Positions 35,945 to 44,475 of a stretch of DNA of 64,000 nucleotides are shown here, in pieces. Position numbers and translations under genes: made by a program. Every line of letters begins with the position of its first letter. The stretch's first letter is position 1. Origin of the DNA: an uncultured Prevotellaceae bacterium (GTDB lineage Bacteria > Bacteroidota > Bacteroidia > Bacteroidales > Bacteroidaceae). The notes under the pieces were generated by a model. That model had not been told where the DNA came from. It saw only the letters and a list, made by a program, of their open reading frames with translations, and did not search any database. Where the stretch lies: the NCBI GenBank assembly GCA_902763615.1, contig CACWSX010000004.1, positions 1 to 64,000 on the forward strand, read 5' to 3'.

Positions 35945-36724
35945 TTATGATAGTTCTGTTGTCAGGATGCTCTCCAGTTCCTCTGCTGACAGGTGTAGAC
36001 GGAACCTGCCCTTGATGGCGACGGAGATGCTGCCCGTCTCTTCGGATACCACAATGGCCACAGCATCTGTCTCTTCCGAAATACCCATCGCTGCACGGTG
36101 ACGCAGACCCAGTTCCTTGGGGATGCTCAGGTCATGGCTCACAGGCAGGATACAACCTGCGGCCTTGATACGCTTATCAGAGATGATCATAGCACCATCG
36201 TGCAGGGGGGAGTTCTTGAAGAAGATATTCTCAATGAGCCGCTGATTGATGTTGGCATCGATCTTATCACCCGTTGCGACGACATCGTCAAGGGTGGCAC
36301 CCCGTTCCAGAACCACCAGCGCACCTACTTTCTGACGACTCATATTGATAGAGGCCATCACCAGGGGCATAATCATCTGTTTCACCTCCCTGCTGTCCTT
36401 GTCCTTTTCTTTCGACGAAGTGAAGAAGCGTTTCAAAGCCTGCATGCGCTGATGCCCGCCAAGATTAGCGAGAAACTTGCGGATTTCCTCTTGGAAGATG
36501 ACGATGAGGGCCAGCAAGCCCACGCCCGCCAACTTGTCGAGGATGGTGCCCAACAGTCGCATTGCAAGAACCTGGGATACAAAGAGCCATACGATGACGA
36601 ACACCATAATGCCTTTGAAAGCGTTGGCAGAACGCGACTCACGCATCAGTCGGTAGATGTAGTACAACATCAGGGCGACCAATACAATGTCGATGATATC
36701 TTTTATTCCAAATTCGAGGAGCAC
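35945..36724 (-). CDS. cdaA: Membrane diadenylate cyclase (c-di-AMP synthase), CdaA type
   Basis: 259 residues. Three N-terminal membrane helices (about 8-85), then the DAC domain. The catalytic DGA and RHR motifs are visible: SPLHDGAMIISDKRIKAAGC and LGLRHRAAMGISEETDA. It makes c-di-AMP from two ATP; in other bacteria this regulates potassium uptake, turgor and cell-wall balance. The typical glmM/cdaR neighbours of Firmicutes are missing; here it lies between folP and pta, 31 bp after folP. Confidence 0.94.
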   Translation of the reverse strand: MLLEFGIKDIIDIVLVALMLYYIYRLMRESRSANAFKGIMVFVIVWLFVSQVLAMRLLGTILDKLAGVGLLALIVIFQEEIRKFLANLGGHQRMQALKRFFTSSKEKDKDSREVKQMIMPLVMASINMSRQKVGALVVLERGATLDDVVATGDKIDANINQRLIENIFFKNSPLHDGAMIISDKRIKAAGCILPVSHDLSIPKELGLRHRAAMGISEETDAVAIVVSEETGSISVAIKGRFRLHLSAEELESILTTELS

Positions 36725-36731
36725 CTTGTCT

Positions 36732-36770
36732 ATTTACGATTTAACGATTTACCATTTAACAATTTAATTT
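36732..36770. repeat. Short AT-rich near-repeats between folP and cdaA
   Basis: Imperfect copies of ATTTAAC / ATTTACC in a row (TTTACGATTTAACG, ATTTACCATTTAAC, AATTTAA), overlapping the last codons of folP. It looks like a decayed tandem repeat; no function is apparent. Confidence 0.6.
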
Positions 36771-37544
36771 CCCGATGATGGCAACGCACTCCATCGCTTC
36801 CTTCACATCGTGGACACGGAGGATACTGGCCCCCTTCATCAGGGCAATGGTGTTGAGTGCCGTCGTGCCGTTGAGCGCCTCTTTTGGCGTACAGTCGAAC
36901 GAGCGATATATCATCGATTTCCTCGAGATGCCTACCAGCAACGGCAGTTCCATCACCAGCAGTTTCTCGAGTCCGTTCATGATTTCGTAGTTCTGTTCCA
37001 GCGTCTTTCCGAAACCGAAACCTGGGTCGAGGATGATATCGTTCGCGCCCATATCGCGCAACTGCTGCACTTTCTCGGCAAACGACAGGAGCATCTCCCT
37101 GAGCGTGGGTTGCTGCGACATCAAGATATAAGGTACGCGCAGTCGTGTCACCATACGGAACATCTCAGGTGTACCACCGCTCACATCGTTGATGATGTCG
37201 GCTCCGAACTCCTCCATTGCCATACGGGCTACGTCTGGACGGAAGGTGTCGACAGAGAGGACGACATCCGGCTGCTCGCGCCTGACGACTGCAAGCGCTG
37301 TACGCAGACGCTGCATCTCTTCGGTCTCTGTGGCCACTTCGCCACCTGGACGAGTGGAGCAACCGCCCACATCGATGATGGCTGCACCCTCTGCCAGCAT
37401 TTTCCGACAGTGCGCAGCAATATTTTCCTCCGTCTGCTGACGACTGTCGGCAAAGAAGGAATCGGGTGTCGCATTGAGGATACCCATCACCAGCGGCCTG
37501 CTCAAATCCAGCAGTTGACCATGAACATTGAGCGTATAGTTCAT
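36756..37544 (-). CDS. folP: Dihydropteroate synthase
   Basis: 262 residues. Condenses p-aminobenzoate with dihydropterin pyrophosphate in folate synthesis; target of sulfonamides. TIM barrel with VMGILNATPDSFFADSR (first signature), IIDVGGCSTRPGGE (second signature), and DPGFGFGKT. First gene of the folP-cdaA-pta-ackA run. A TAACTTTG box at 37555-37562 leaves a leader of only about 7 nt. Confidence 0.97.
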   Translation of the reverse strand: MNYTLNVHGQLLDLSRPLVMGILNATPDSFFADSRQQTEENIAAHCRKMLAEGAAIIDVGGCSTRPGGEVATETEEMQRLRTALAVVRREQPDVVLSVDTFRPDVARMAMEEFGADIINDVSGGTPEMFRMVTRLRVPYILMSQQPTLREMLLSFAEKVQQLRDMGANDIILDPGFGFGKTLEQNYEIMNGLEKLLVMELPLLVGISRKSMIYRSFDCTPKEALNGTTALNTIALMKGASILRVHDVKEAMECVAIIGKLNC

Positions 37545-37554
37545 ATTTCGCCCA

Positions 37555-37562
37555 CAAAGTTA
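37555..37562 (-). promoter_or_regulatory. -7 box in front of folP
   Basis: The minus strand reads TAACTTTG, 10 bp before the folP ATG, which would give an unusually short leader. No -33 TTTG is seen. Confidence 0.5.
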
Positions 37563-37587
37563 CGAAAAAGTAGTGAAAAGTATTACC

Positions 37588-37625
37588 CTTTAACTCCCTT
37601 TAACTCCTTTAACTCCCATAACTCC
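37588..37625. repeat. Tandem repeat of TTTAACTCC between folP and murF
   Basis: About four copies of (C)TTTAACTCC, the last degenerate (CATAACTCC). It lies just upstream of the murF -7 box, where a -33 element would be expected. Confidence 0.85.
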
Positions 37626-37636
37626 ACGAAAAGTGC

Positions 37637-37644
37637 TATCTTTG
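37637..37644 (+). promoter_or_regulatory. -7 box in front of murF
   Basis: TATCTTTG at 37637-37644, 20 bp before the murF ATG. The -33 position is occupied by the TTTAACTCC repeat. Confidence 0.55.
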
Positions 37645-37664
37645 CACCAAAATTATGATGAATC

Positions 37665-39005
37665 ATGGATATAAAAGCGCTTTATAAACTTTACCAGCAG
37701 CATCCCTGTATCACGACCGACAGCCGTGACTGTCCTCAGGGGAGTATTTTCCTTGCGTTGAAAGGCGAGTCGTTCGATGGAAACAAGTTTGCTGTGCAGG
37801 CTCTCGAGAAGGGTTGTGCCTATGCCATTGTCGATGATCCATCTGTCGTCCCTGCTGAGGATGACAGAGTAATCCTCGTCGACGACTGCTTGCAGACTTT
37901 CAAGAATCTGGCTCGTGAGCATCGTCGCCAGTTTGATATCCCTGTGATTGGTATCACAGGCACCAATGGCAAGACCACCACAAAGGAACTGGTGGCTGCA
38001 GTCCTTTCACAGAAATACAATGTGCTCTATACACAAGGTAATTTCAACAACGATGTGGGTGTGCCCAAGACGCTCTTCCGTTTGACGAAGGCGCACGAGA
38101 TGGCTGTTATCGAGATGGGGGCCAGTCATCCTGGCGACATCAAGACCCTTGTGGAGACGGCCGAGCCTACCTGTGGTCTGATTACCAACGTGGGGCGCGC
38201 CCATCTGCAGGGCTTCGGAAGCTTCGAGGGCGTTATCAAAACCAAGTGTGAACTCTACGACTTCCTCCGTACCCGTCAGGATGGCCTGATCTTCATCAAT
38301 GCCGACAATGAACACCTGATGGATCAGATCAGCGATGATGAGGATATCTGGCTCACGCCTTATTCCACCGATCCGGAGAATCAGTATACCTGCATTTCTG
38401 GTGAGGTGATAGAATGTAACCCCTTCCTGAAGTTCCGTTGGCGCGAACCGCTGATGACGCTCGAAGAGGAGGGCCGTAGCACCAAGTGGCATAAGGTGCA
38501 GACGCATCTGATTGGTGCCTACAATATAGACAATCTGCTGGCAGCCATCGCTGTGGGCATCAACTTCGGTGTAGATCGAAAGCAGATCTGTGCAGCCCTC
38601 GAGAACTATGTCCCCTCGAACAACCGTAGTCAGATGACCGTTACAGAGAAGAATCATCTCATCGTCGATGCCTATAATGCCAACCCCTCATCGATGATGG
38701 CTGCATTGGAGAATTTCAAACTCATGCAGGCAGACCACAAGATGGCCATCCTGGGTGCTATGCGCGAGCTCGGAGAGGTATCGCAGGAGGAGCACCAGCG
38801 TATCGTCGACTATCTGCAGACTTCGGATATCAAGACGGTCTGGCTGGTAGGCGAGGAATTCGAGAGCATTCCTTGTGACTATCCGAAGTTTAAGGATGTT
38901 GAGGCTGTGAAAGCCGCTATTGCTGCCGAACAGCCCGCAGGCCGTTATATCCTCATCAAAGGCTCTAACAGCACAAAACTCTATCAACTGCCCGAACTGC
39001 TCTGA
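37665..39005 (+). CDS. murF: UDP-MurNAc-tripeptide--D-alanyl-D-alanine ligase
   Basis: 446 residues. Last cytoplasmic step of muropeptide synthesis, adding D-Ala-D-Ala. [17 protein letters not shown] is the ATP loop; NFNNDVGVPKTLFRL, EMGASHPGDI, and VDAYNANPSSMMAALENF are MurF signatures. In Bacteroidota murF is outside the dcw cluster, as here, 17 kb away on the opposite strand. Its stop overlaps the next start (TGATG at 39003-39007). Confidence 0.97.
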   Translation: MDIKALYKLYQQHPCITTDSRDCPQGSIFLALKGESFDGNKFAVQALEKGCAYAIVDDPSVVPAEDDRVILVDDCLQTFKNLAREHRRQFDIPVIGITGTNGKTTTKELVAAVLSQKYNVLYTQGNFNNDVGVPKTLFRLTKAHEMAVIEMGASHPGDIKTLVETAEPTCGLITNVGRAHLQGFGSFEGVIKTKCELYDFLRTRQDGLIFINADNEHLMDQISDDEDIWLTPYSTDPENQYTCISGEVIECNPFLKFRWREPLMTLEEEGRSTKWHKVQTHLIGAYNIDNLLAAIAVGINFGVDRKQICAALENYVPSNNRSQMTVTEKNHLIVDAYNANPSSMMAALENFKLMQADHKMAILGAMRELGEVSQEEHQRIVDYLQTSDIKTVWLVGEEFESIPCDYPKFKDVEAVKAAIAAEQPAGRYILIKGSNSTKLYQLPELL

Positions 39006-39874
39006 TGAATATCCGGCCCTTACTGATCATGATGTTTCTGTTGCTGACGATGACAGCCTGCCAGAAACAGTCCTCCCGGAAAGTCCTCGAGAGCGGCAAC
39101 GCCGTCTATTATTGGCGCACCGATCTCAGGCTCGACTCTACGGAGAGGGCTTTCATGGCACAGTATCATATTAATAAGGTATATTGTCGCTATTTCGATG
39201 TGGTAATGGAGGAGTCTGGAGAGCCCAAGCCCAACGCCACCATCTCGTTCAGCGACACTCTGCCCGACAGCATCGAGATTATCCCCACAGTCTATATCAC
39301 GGAGGAGTGTATGCACGAGACGCATGAGGGTCTGGCGGAGAAAATCGTGAAGCGCATCCGGCAGATGAACGAAACAAATGAGATCTCTAATGTCCGCGAG
39401 ATTCAGATCGACTGCGACTACACTTCTAAGAGCCGTAAACGCTATTATCAGTTCCTCGAGGAGGTTCGGAAATATTGGGGTGCAACCCTCTCCACCACCA
39501 TCCGACTGCATCAGCTTTCAATGCCCGTTCCGCCTGTCGACTATGGTGCACTGATGGTCTATAACACAGGTGACCCCCGCAAGTCTGAGGAGCGTAATCC
39601 CATCCTCGACTATCGCGATGTCTATCCTTATCTGAAACATCTCGACGGCTATCCTCTCCCGTTGGCAACGGCCTATCCCGTGTTTCGCTGGCTCCGTATG
39701 GTCTATGGTGTCAGGTATGAGTATACCGCTGAGGCTGAGCAGGTCCTGCGTGTGAAAAAAGCGATGGAGCAGGAGCGTAGCGACCTAAGTCGTCTGATTA
39801 TCACCTATCATCTTGACAAAGATAACATCGACAGATATAAACCAGATACCTATGAAGAAATTTATCATCATTAG
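39005..39874 (+). CDS. Lipoprotein of unknown function, possibly DUF3142-like
   Basis: 289 residues with a lipoprotein signal ending LTMTAC (Cys19). The middle stretch VREIQIDCDYTSKSRKRYYQFLEEV resembles the conserved 'QIDxDyt..r..Y..fL' segment of DUF3142-type TIM-barrel proteins; VYYWRTDLRLDS at the start fits as well. This is a tentative reading by eye. It is translationally coupled to murF by a 1-nt overlap and its 3' end overlaps the next gene by 23 bp, so the three genes form a unit. Confidence 0.55.
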   Translation: MNIRPLLIMMFLLLTMTACQKQSSRKVLESGNAVYYWRTDLRLDSTERAFMAQYHINKVYCRYFDVVMEESGEPKPNATISFSDTLPDSIEIIPTVYITEECMHETHEGLAEKIVKRIRQMNETNEISNVREIQIDCDYTSKSRKRYYQFLEEVRKYWGATLSTTIRLHQLSMPVPPVDYGALMVYNTGDPRKSEERNPILDYRDVYPYLKHLDGYPLPLATAYPVFRWLRMVYGVRYEYTAEAEQVLRVKKAMEQERSDLSRLIITYHLDKDNIDRYKPDTYEEIYHH

Positions 39875-41912
39875 CTTGTTGTCGGCATTCGTCATGCCGG
39901 CACTCGCCTGTGGCGGTTGGGGAACAGACAATTACTACATGTTCAGCCCCTATTTTGGTCAGAGTTTCAAGGATCGTGTGCAGAAGATCTGCAACGACAA
40001 CTGGAAAGCCTACATTGGTGACACCAGCGATAATGAGTGGTGGAGTTTCCATGACGACGACGTGCTGAAGGCTGCTCGCCAGAAGGGCGATGCCCTGATG
40101 GTCAGTTATGTGCAGAATCTGCAGAAATACCTGAAGTGCGCCGACGTGGAGCGTGACAAACAGTATGAATGGGGCTATCCCTCAAAGGAGGAGATTGCTA
40201 CTCAGCAGCGCGACCTTAAGGCGGTCCGTACCTATGCCCAAGGCAAACTCACCTCTAAACTGCGCTCTCAGCACGCCCTGCTCTTTATGCGCTGTAATAT
40301 GATCCTTGGCCAGCATCAGGAGAATATCACTTTCTGGGAGCAGACCGCCAGCCAGTATATCGAGACGGTCTATAAGGACATGATGCACAACATCTACGCT
40401 GGAGCCCTTTATAAGACAGGTCGTGAAGCTGAGGCAGGAGAGCTCTTTGCAGAGATGAACGACTACGAGAGTCTCATGACGATGTTTTATCTGAAGCGCT
40501 CCTATCAGGCTATTCGTCAGCACTACCTGAAGAACCCCACTTCGAAGGCGCTGCCCTGGCTGCTCACCGACTTCGTGAACAATGCCCAGGAATATGTCGA
40601 TAACGGTGGTGATGGCTTTGCCACAGGCAAGATGTTCGTGCGCGATATCAATGCCCAGGAGTCATGGCAGATGCAACAGTTCTGCGAGATGGTCGTCAAG
40701 GAAGGCAAGACCGATTGCCCTATCATGTGGAAGATGGCCAAGGCATGGCTCGAGTTCCTTAGTGGCAAGAAGAAAGAAGCCGTAGATGATATCCTCGCAG
40801 CCACGAAGCTCGACGGTACAGCCCGCATGAAAGATAATGCCCACGTGCTGATGCTCTATATCACGGCCTCTCAGGCCAAGCCCAGCCAGGCTTTCGACGA
40901 CTATCTTGCCGATGAGCTCACTTGGCTTCGCCAAAAGCAGAAGGAAACGACGGACGATGGCTTCTTCGACAATGTCGAAACCCGTCTCACCAATTATGTG
41001 CTGGTGCCTCACTATCGTTACAATCCTGTGCGCCTCGCGGCTGTCGCACGTGCCTTGAATAGCAGTGGATCCGGATTCGACCTCGACACCCTCAATGTGG
41101 CAGATACAGAGAAGTACCTTTATTACACCACGTCGCTTGCTAACAACAAACTCGACAAGTTCCTCAAGGCCAATATCCAGGAGAACGACACCGCGATGAG
41201 CGACCTCATCGGCACCAAGTACATGCGTCTCTGCCAGTGGGATAAGGCCATTACCTGGCTCAACACCGTGCCCGTCAGTTATTACAATAACAATCGTAGC
41301 ACTGGTTATCTTTATTATTCACTTGTCCGTCAGTGGGATGTAGAGCCTTGGAGCAAGCGTCAGTGGATCAGTGACAGCGACTCGTGGTGGGAGCGTGACC
41401 ATAAGTGGTGGAAGCAGCGAAAACTCGACTTCTGCAAGGAGGTGCAGATGATGGAGAACTCGCTTAGCCTGCTCAATGGCAAAGCCCTCGAACAGCGTTG
41501 CTACAACCTGGCTATCCGTTATGCCCAGGCAAGTATCTATGGCGATTGCTGGTGGCTGCTGCGTGATGCTAAGAGTTGTATGGATACGGTTCGCGTCAAC
41601 GAGGTCGACTTCGGGCAGAAGGCTGTCAAGATGCTGCAGAAGGCGGCAGTCAGTTCCGATCAGTCGCTCAAGCGTAAGGCACTCTTCGCGCTTGGCTATC
41701 GTGAACTCTACAACGATGTGAAAGGTCTTGGCCACTGGTACACAGTATCATGGGACTCGGGTGAGATGGTTGAGGCCTACCACCGCAATGCGCCGCAGTT
41801 CCAGGCTTACCAGGCACTCTATGAACTGACTGGCGATGCACCGCAGGAGGAGTATATCCGAAAGTGCGATGCCTTCGACCAGTTCCGTAAGTACTACCGC
41901 GAACACAAGTAA
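39852..41912 (+). CDS. Exported alpha-helical repeat protein of unknown function
   Basis: 686 residues from the ATG at 39852, where MKKFIIISLLSAFVMPALAC makes a good signal sequence; the frame is open to 39813. The mature start CGGWGTDNYY could be lipidated on Cys20, although the lipobox ALAC is followed by GG. The rest is helical with TPR/Sel1-like pairs (GALYKTGREAEAGELFAEM; AWLEFLSGKKKEAVDDILAAT). Rich in Trp and Tyr. Not recognised. It overlaps the preceding lipoprotein gene by 23 bp. Confidence 0.6.
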   Translation: MKKFIIISLLSAFVMPALACGGWGTDNYYMFSPYFGQSFKDRVQKICNDNWKAYIGDTSDNEWWSFHDDDVLKAARQKGDALMVSYVQNLQKYLKCADVERDKQYEWGYPSKEEIATQQRDLKAVRTYAQGKLTSKLRSQHALLFMRCNMILGQHQENITFWEQTASQYIETVYKDMMHNIYAGALYKTGREAEAGELFAEMNDYESLMTMFYLKRSYQAIRQHYLKNPTSKALPWLLTDFVNNAQEYVDNGGDGFATGKMFVRDINAQESWQMQQFCEMVVKEGKTDCPIMWKMAKAWLEFLSGKKKEAVDDILAATKLDGTARMKDNAHVLMLYITASQAKPSQAFDDYLADELTWLRQKQKETTDDGFFDNVETRLTNYVLVPHYRYNPVRLAAVARALNSSGSGFDLDTLNVADTEKYLYYTTSLANNKLDKFLKANIQENDTAMSDLIGTKYMRLCQWDKAITWLNTVPVSYYNNNRSTGYLYYSLVRQWDVEPWSKRQWISDSDSWWERDHKWWKQRKLDFCKEVQMMENSLSLLNGKALEQRCYNLAIRYAQASIYGDCWWLLRDAKSCMDTVRVNEVDFGQKAVKMLQKAAVSSDQSLKRKALFALGYRELYNDVKGLGHWYTVSWDSGEMVEAYHRNAPQFQAYQALYELTGDAPQEEYIRKCDAFDQFRKYYREHK

Positions 41913-41969
41913 AATTGGCAAATAGCGAAAAAACTTCGCGATTTCTGCACGTATTTCAAAAAAACTGCG

Positions 41970-41977
41970 TACCTTTG
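41970..41977 (+). promoter_or_regulatory. -7 box of the tRNA-Pro promoter
   Basis: TACCTTTG, 18 bp before the mature tRNA 5' end. No -33 TTTG is seen at 20 bp. Confidence 0.5.
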
Positions 41978-41995
41978 CATCCGATTTCCAAAAAT

Positions 41996-42071
41996 CGGGA
42001 TGTAGCGCAGTTGGTAGCGCACTACGTTCGGGACGTAGGGGTCGGGCGTTCGAGTCGCCTCATCCCGACCA
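41996..42071 (+). tRNA. tRNA-Pro (anticodon CGG)
   Basis: 76 nt including an encoded CCA end. Acceptor CGGGATG (41996-42002) pairs with CATCCCG (42061-42067), discriminator A. Anticodon stem CTACG/CGTAG around loop TTCGGGA gives CGG at 42029-42031. T-loop GTTCGAGT is present. It reads CCG proline codons. Confidence 0.97.
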
Positions 42072-42080
42072 GAAAAAAGC

Positions 42081-42110
42081 AAGGTGGTCGAGTCATCGGC
42101 CACCTTTTCT
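42081..42110 (+). terminator. Intrinsic terminator after tRNA-Pro
   Basis: AAGGTGGTCG, a 6-nt loop, CGGCCACCTT (10-bp stem with one G-T pair), followed by a T-rich tail (TTCTTTTC). 10 nt after the tRNA. Confidence 0.8.
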
Positions 42111-42187
42111 TTTCAATCTCTCAGCAGGGTTGGGGCGTCAGCGTCCAGGTTCTGCCTTCGTTGGTGCCATAATCGATGCGCTAACCA

Positions 42188-42395
42188 GTATGCCGCCGAA
42201 GGTCACAGCGTGCCTGTCCCCCGTGAGCCGTACCCGATCGTGATACCAATGATACCGTGATACCGTGATACCCGTGATACCGCATTAATGCCTAAGTATT
42301 TGATACTCAGGGTGTCACTTATTCGCTGCCTTCGTACTCCTGCCAGAATTCTAGTCATAGAGGGGACAGACACGCGGTGACCTTCGGCGGCATAC
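42188..42395. mobile_element. MITE/REP-like element with 35-bp inverted ends
   Basis: The left arm (42188-42222) and the right arm (42361-42395) are inverted copies with 32 of 35 matching; the core reads GCCGCCGAAGGTCAC. The left arm runs into GTGCCTGTCCCC, a motif found in REP-type repeats of many bacteria. A third GGTGCCTGTCAC lies just outside at 42402-42413. Between the arms is the GTGATACC tandem array. There is no coding capacity. It fits a small non-autonomous mobile or palindromic repeat; no transposase is in the window. Confidence 0.65.
42240..42282. repeat. Tandem GTGATACC repeat
   Basis: Five copies of GTGATACC with small spacer variation (C, AA or none) inside the inverted-repeat element. 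Units are too short and unspaced for CRISPR. Confidence 0.85.
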
Positions 42396-42431
42396 ATATT
42401 CAGGTGCCTGTCACTTTGACTACTCAAAAGT

Positions 42432-42455
42432 AAAGCGGGCCTTGCGGCTCGCTTT
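42432..42455 (-). terminator. Terminator of the large lipoprotein gene
   Basis: AAAGCGGGCC, TTGC loop, GGCTCGCTTT: a 10-bp stem with one G-T pair, followed on the minus strand by ACTTTTGA. 22 bp after the stop codon at 42477. Confidence 0.7.
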
Positions 42456-42476
42456 TGCTTGATGTCTTTCAACTTG

Positions 42477-44171
42477 TCATTTCCTTAATTTATTGTAACT
42501 ATCATTAAGGCTCTTGACGAGTGCGTCGATGATGCCTGATTGTTTCTTGTCCTTGTCGGGATAGTTCCAAAGGTCCCAGGTCTTTCCGAAGTCGAACTCA
42601 TCGTAGTAGTCGGCGATGTGCCATTTCCAGATTTCAACTTTGGCGCCAGCTTCGCCCCAGATACCAATCTTTCCGGTCGATGTGATTGAGATGGGGTTGA
42701 TGTCGGTCGGACGGACATTCAGCTTCATGTCTGCTGCCAGCTGTGGGCCTACTGCGACATAGGGTCCGGTAACGTCGTAGAATTTGACATCGCATCCGAG
42801 CATGAGTCCTACTCCTGCATTGACACTGAAGGTGGCTGCTATCGGCGTGAGCTTGAACTCGCTCTTGGTAATCTCGCCACCGGTCAGGTTGTGCCATTTT
42901 GAATCCTTGTACTCGGCACCTACCTTGAACTTGCTGGCGAAATCGTACTTGATACCGGCATAGAGGTAACCTTCGCCCTTGAGTTTCAGCTTCAGGTAGG
43001 CATTGGGAGTGATGGTGATGATGACGGGGATGCCATAGATATTGAATTGCAGGGTCTTGCCGGGGAAATCCTTAATCTTGATCTTCTGCTTGTCCTTAGG
43101 CAACTCGATTTTCTTTGAGAGTCCGATGGTCAGCTCGGGAGAAGTCTTGAACTCACCGTCCATGCAAGCGCGGAAGTAGTCGAGTCTCGGGCTTATCAGG
43201 CTGCCACCAGGCTTCATGTTGATGATGTAGTTGACCTTGCACTCCATGGGGGCTTTCAGTCTGATGGATATGGTGTCGCTTTCTGCCGATCCGAGCTTGA
43301 AATCCTTCTTGAGTGTCAGGTTGTTCTTGAAGTGGAGCAGTTCGCCGGTAAAGTTGCCTGCCTCGTTGCCGTCGATACAGAGATCCCAGAAGAACTGGCC
43401 GATGCCGAAGGGATCGAGTATGTGTTTGCCACTCTCAAGTACTATATCTAAGATCTTATCGGTATTATCTGACACGAAATCTACAAAGTCATTCCAGGTG
43501 TCTTCAACCCAGTCAAACCAACCTCTTGTCTGTCCCTGTCCCGAGGCCGAGGCCAGAAGTTCCAATGGACTGTAGTATACGTCGGGCATGTTGCTGCTAC
43601 GTGTCATCTCCTCGTCAAATCTGATGGCAACGGGGTGGAAGCAACCATCTTTGTCTATAGACATTTCTTCCATTATCTGGCTCAGGTCCTTGCCTTCATC
43701 GCCACGTGTAGCAGTGTTTACCAGAGCCTCGGGGTTCACGTAGACGTCGGTCTTCAGCGTAATGTCTTTTCCGATAGGGAGAACTTCTGCGAGCTCAGCC
43801 TTGACGACGTCAATGATGTAGCGGTCGCCTGCCAGAGTCTGCTTGGTACCTCTGCGCAGGAACGATGCCTCACGAAGGTTCAGCCAGATACCCATCGGGC
43901 GGTTGACGAAGTTGTCGATGCCCTTCTTGTCGGCCAGTTCCTTGCTGATAGAGATCTGTGTGGTGTCGGCATTCAGGATCTGAATGTCCTCAGGTGTCAG
44001 GAAGTCGTTGAAGATGAAACCTACAGGCTCCTTTGGCTCGTTGTTGAGAACCTGGGGTTCTGATAACTCGTTTATCAGGTCTGCGTCGTCTGTACATGCT
44101 GTGAACGACACTGTGACTGCGGTAATGATGCTCATGAGCACCGACTTTACCAAAACTGTATTCTGCTTCAT
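42477..44171 (-). CDS. Large lipoprotein of unknown function
   Basis: 564 residues with lipoprotein signal ending VSFTAC (Cys26). After an acidic N-terminal region (about 30-220) come an amphipathic Trp/Asp-rich stretch (GWFDWVEDTWNDFVDFVSD) and, from about 280, a long beta-strand-rich domain with repeated KLK/VNA patterns that may form a barrel or sandwich. Not recognised. It is a single gene with a good promoter and its own terminator next to the MITE-like element. The presence of 'TRGDEG' and similar Prevotella-style motifs fits a surface lipoprotein. Function unknown. Confidence 0.6.
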   Translation of the reverse strand: MKQNTVLVKSVLMSIITAVTVSFTACTDDADLINELSEPQVLNNEPKEPVGFIFNDFLTPEDIQILNADTTQISISKELADKKGIDNFVNRPMGIWLNLREASFLRRGTKQTLAGDRYIIDVVKAELAEVLPIGKDITLKTDVYVNPEALVNTATRGDEGKDLSQIMEEMSIDKDGCFHPVAIRFDEEMTRSSNMPDVYYSPLELLASASGQGQTRGWFDWVEDTWNDFVDFVSDNTDKILDIVLESGKHILDPFGIGQFFWDLCIDGNEAGNFTGELLHFKNNLTLKKDFKLGSAESDTISIRLKAPMECKVNYIINMKPGGSLISPRLDYFRACMDGEFKTSPELTIGLSKKIELPKDKQKIKIKDFPGKTLQFNIYGIPVIITITPNAYLKLKLKGEGYLYAGIKYDFASKFKVGAEYKDSKWHNLTGGEITKSEFKLTPIAATFSVNAGVGLMLGCDVKFYDVTGPYVAVGPQLAADMKLNVRPTDINPISITSTGKIGIWGEAGAKVEIWKWHIADYYDEFDFGKTWDLWNYPDKDKKQSGIIDALVKSLNDSYNKLRK

Positions 44172-44475
44172 AATCGTAATCTTTTATTTGTTATACTTGT
44201 TTTATTATTCTCTTGTGTCATCTGTCGTTTCTGACTTTTGACACTGCAAAAATAGGGCGATTATGAACTAATTCCAACTTTTTTTGTGTTTTTCGCTCCG
44301 ACTTGTTGCGACAGGGGAGGATATTTGCGACAAATCGGTGGAACGTTGTCATAGTTGTCGCATGACTAGGCATTCTTTGGTCGACATAATCTTTCGGAAT
44401 AATGTGTTTTTTGAGTTTTTATTCGTATCTTTGCGGCCGTAAGCAAAATGGTTGTAGAATATAAATGAATAAGAT
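44172..44475. other. Divergent intergenic region with promoters both ways and a repeated TGCGACA motif
   Basis: It holds the minus-strand promoter of the lipoprotein gene and a plus-strand -7 box TATCTTTG (44426-44433) for the transporter. Between them TGCGACA occurs at 44307-44313 and 44326-44332, and inverted (TGTCGCA) at 44356-44362. Nothing else is seen. Confidence 0.5.
44247..44277 (-). promoter_or_regulatory. Bacteroidota promoter for the large lipoprotein gene
   Basis: On the minus strand TTG (44277-44275), 20 bp, TATTTTTG (44254-44247). The leader would be about 70 nt. Confidence 0.7.

Noticed and set aside
41915-42172. 85-residue open frame over tRNA-Pro
   Set aside because: It covers a clear tRNA and its terminator.
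42203-42472. 89-residue open frame over the inverted-repeat element
   Set aside because: It reads through repeats and terminator sequence with no protein-like features.
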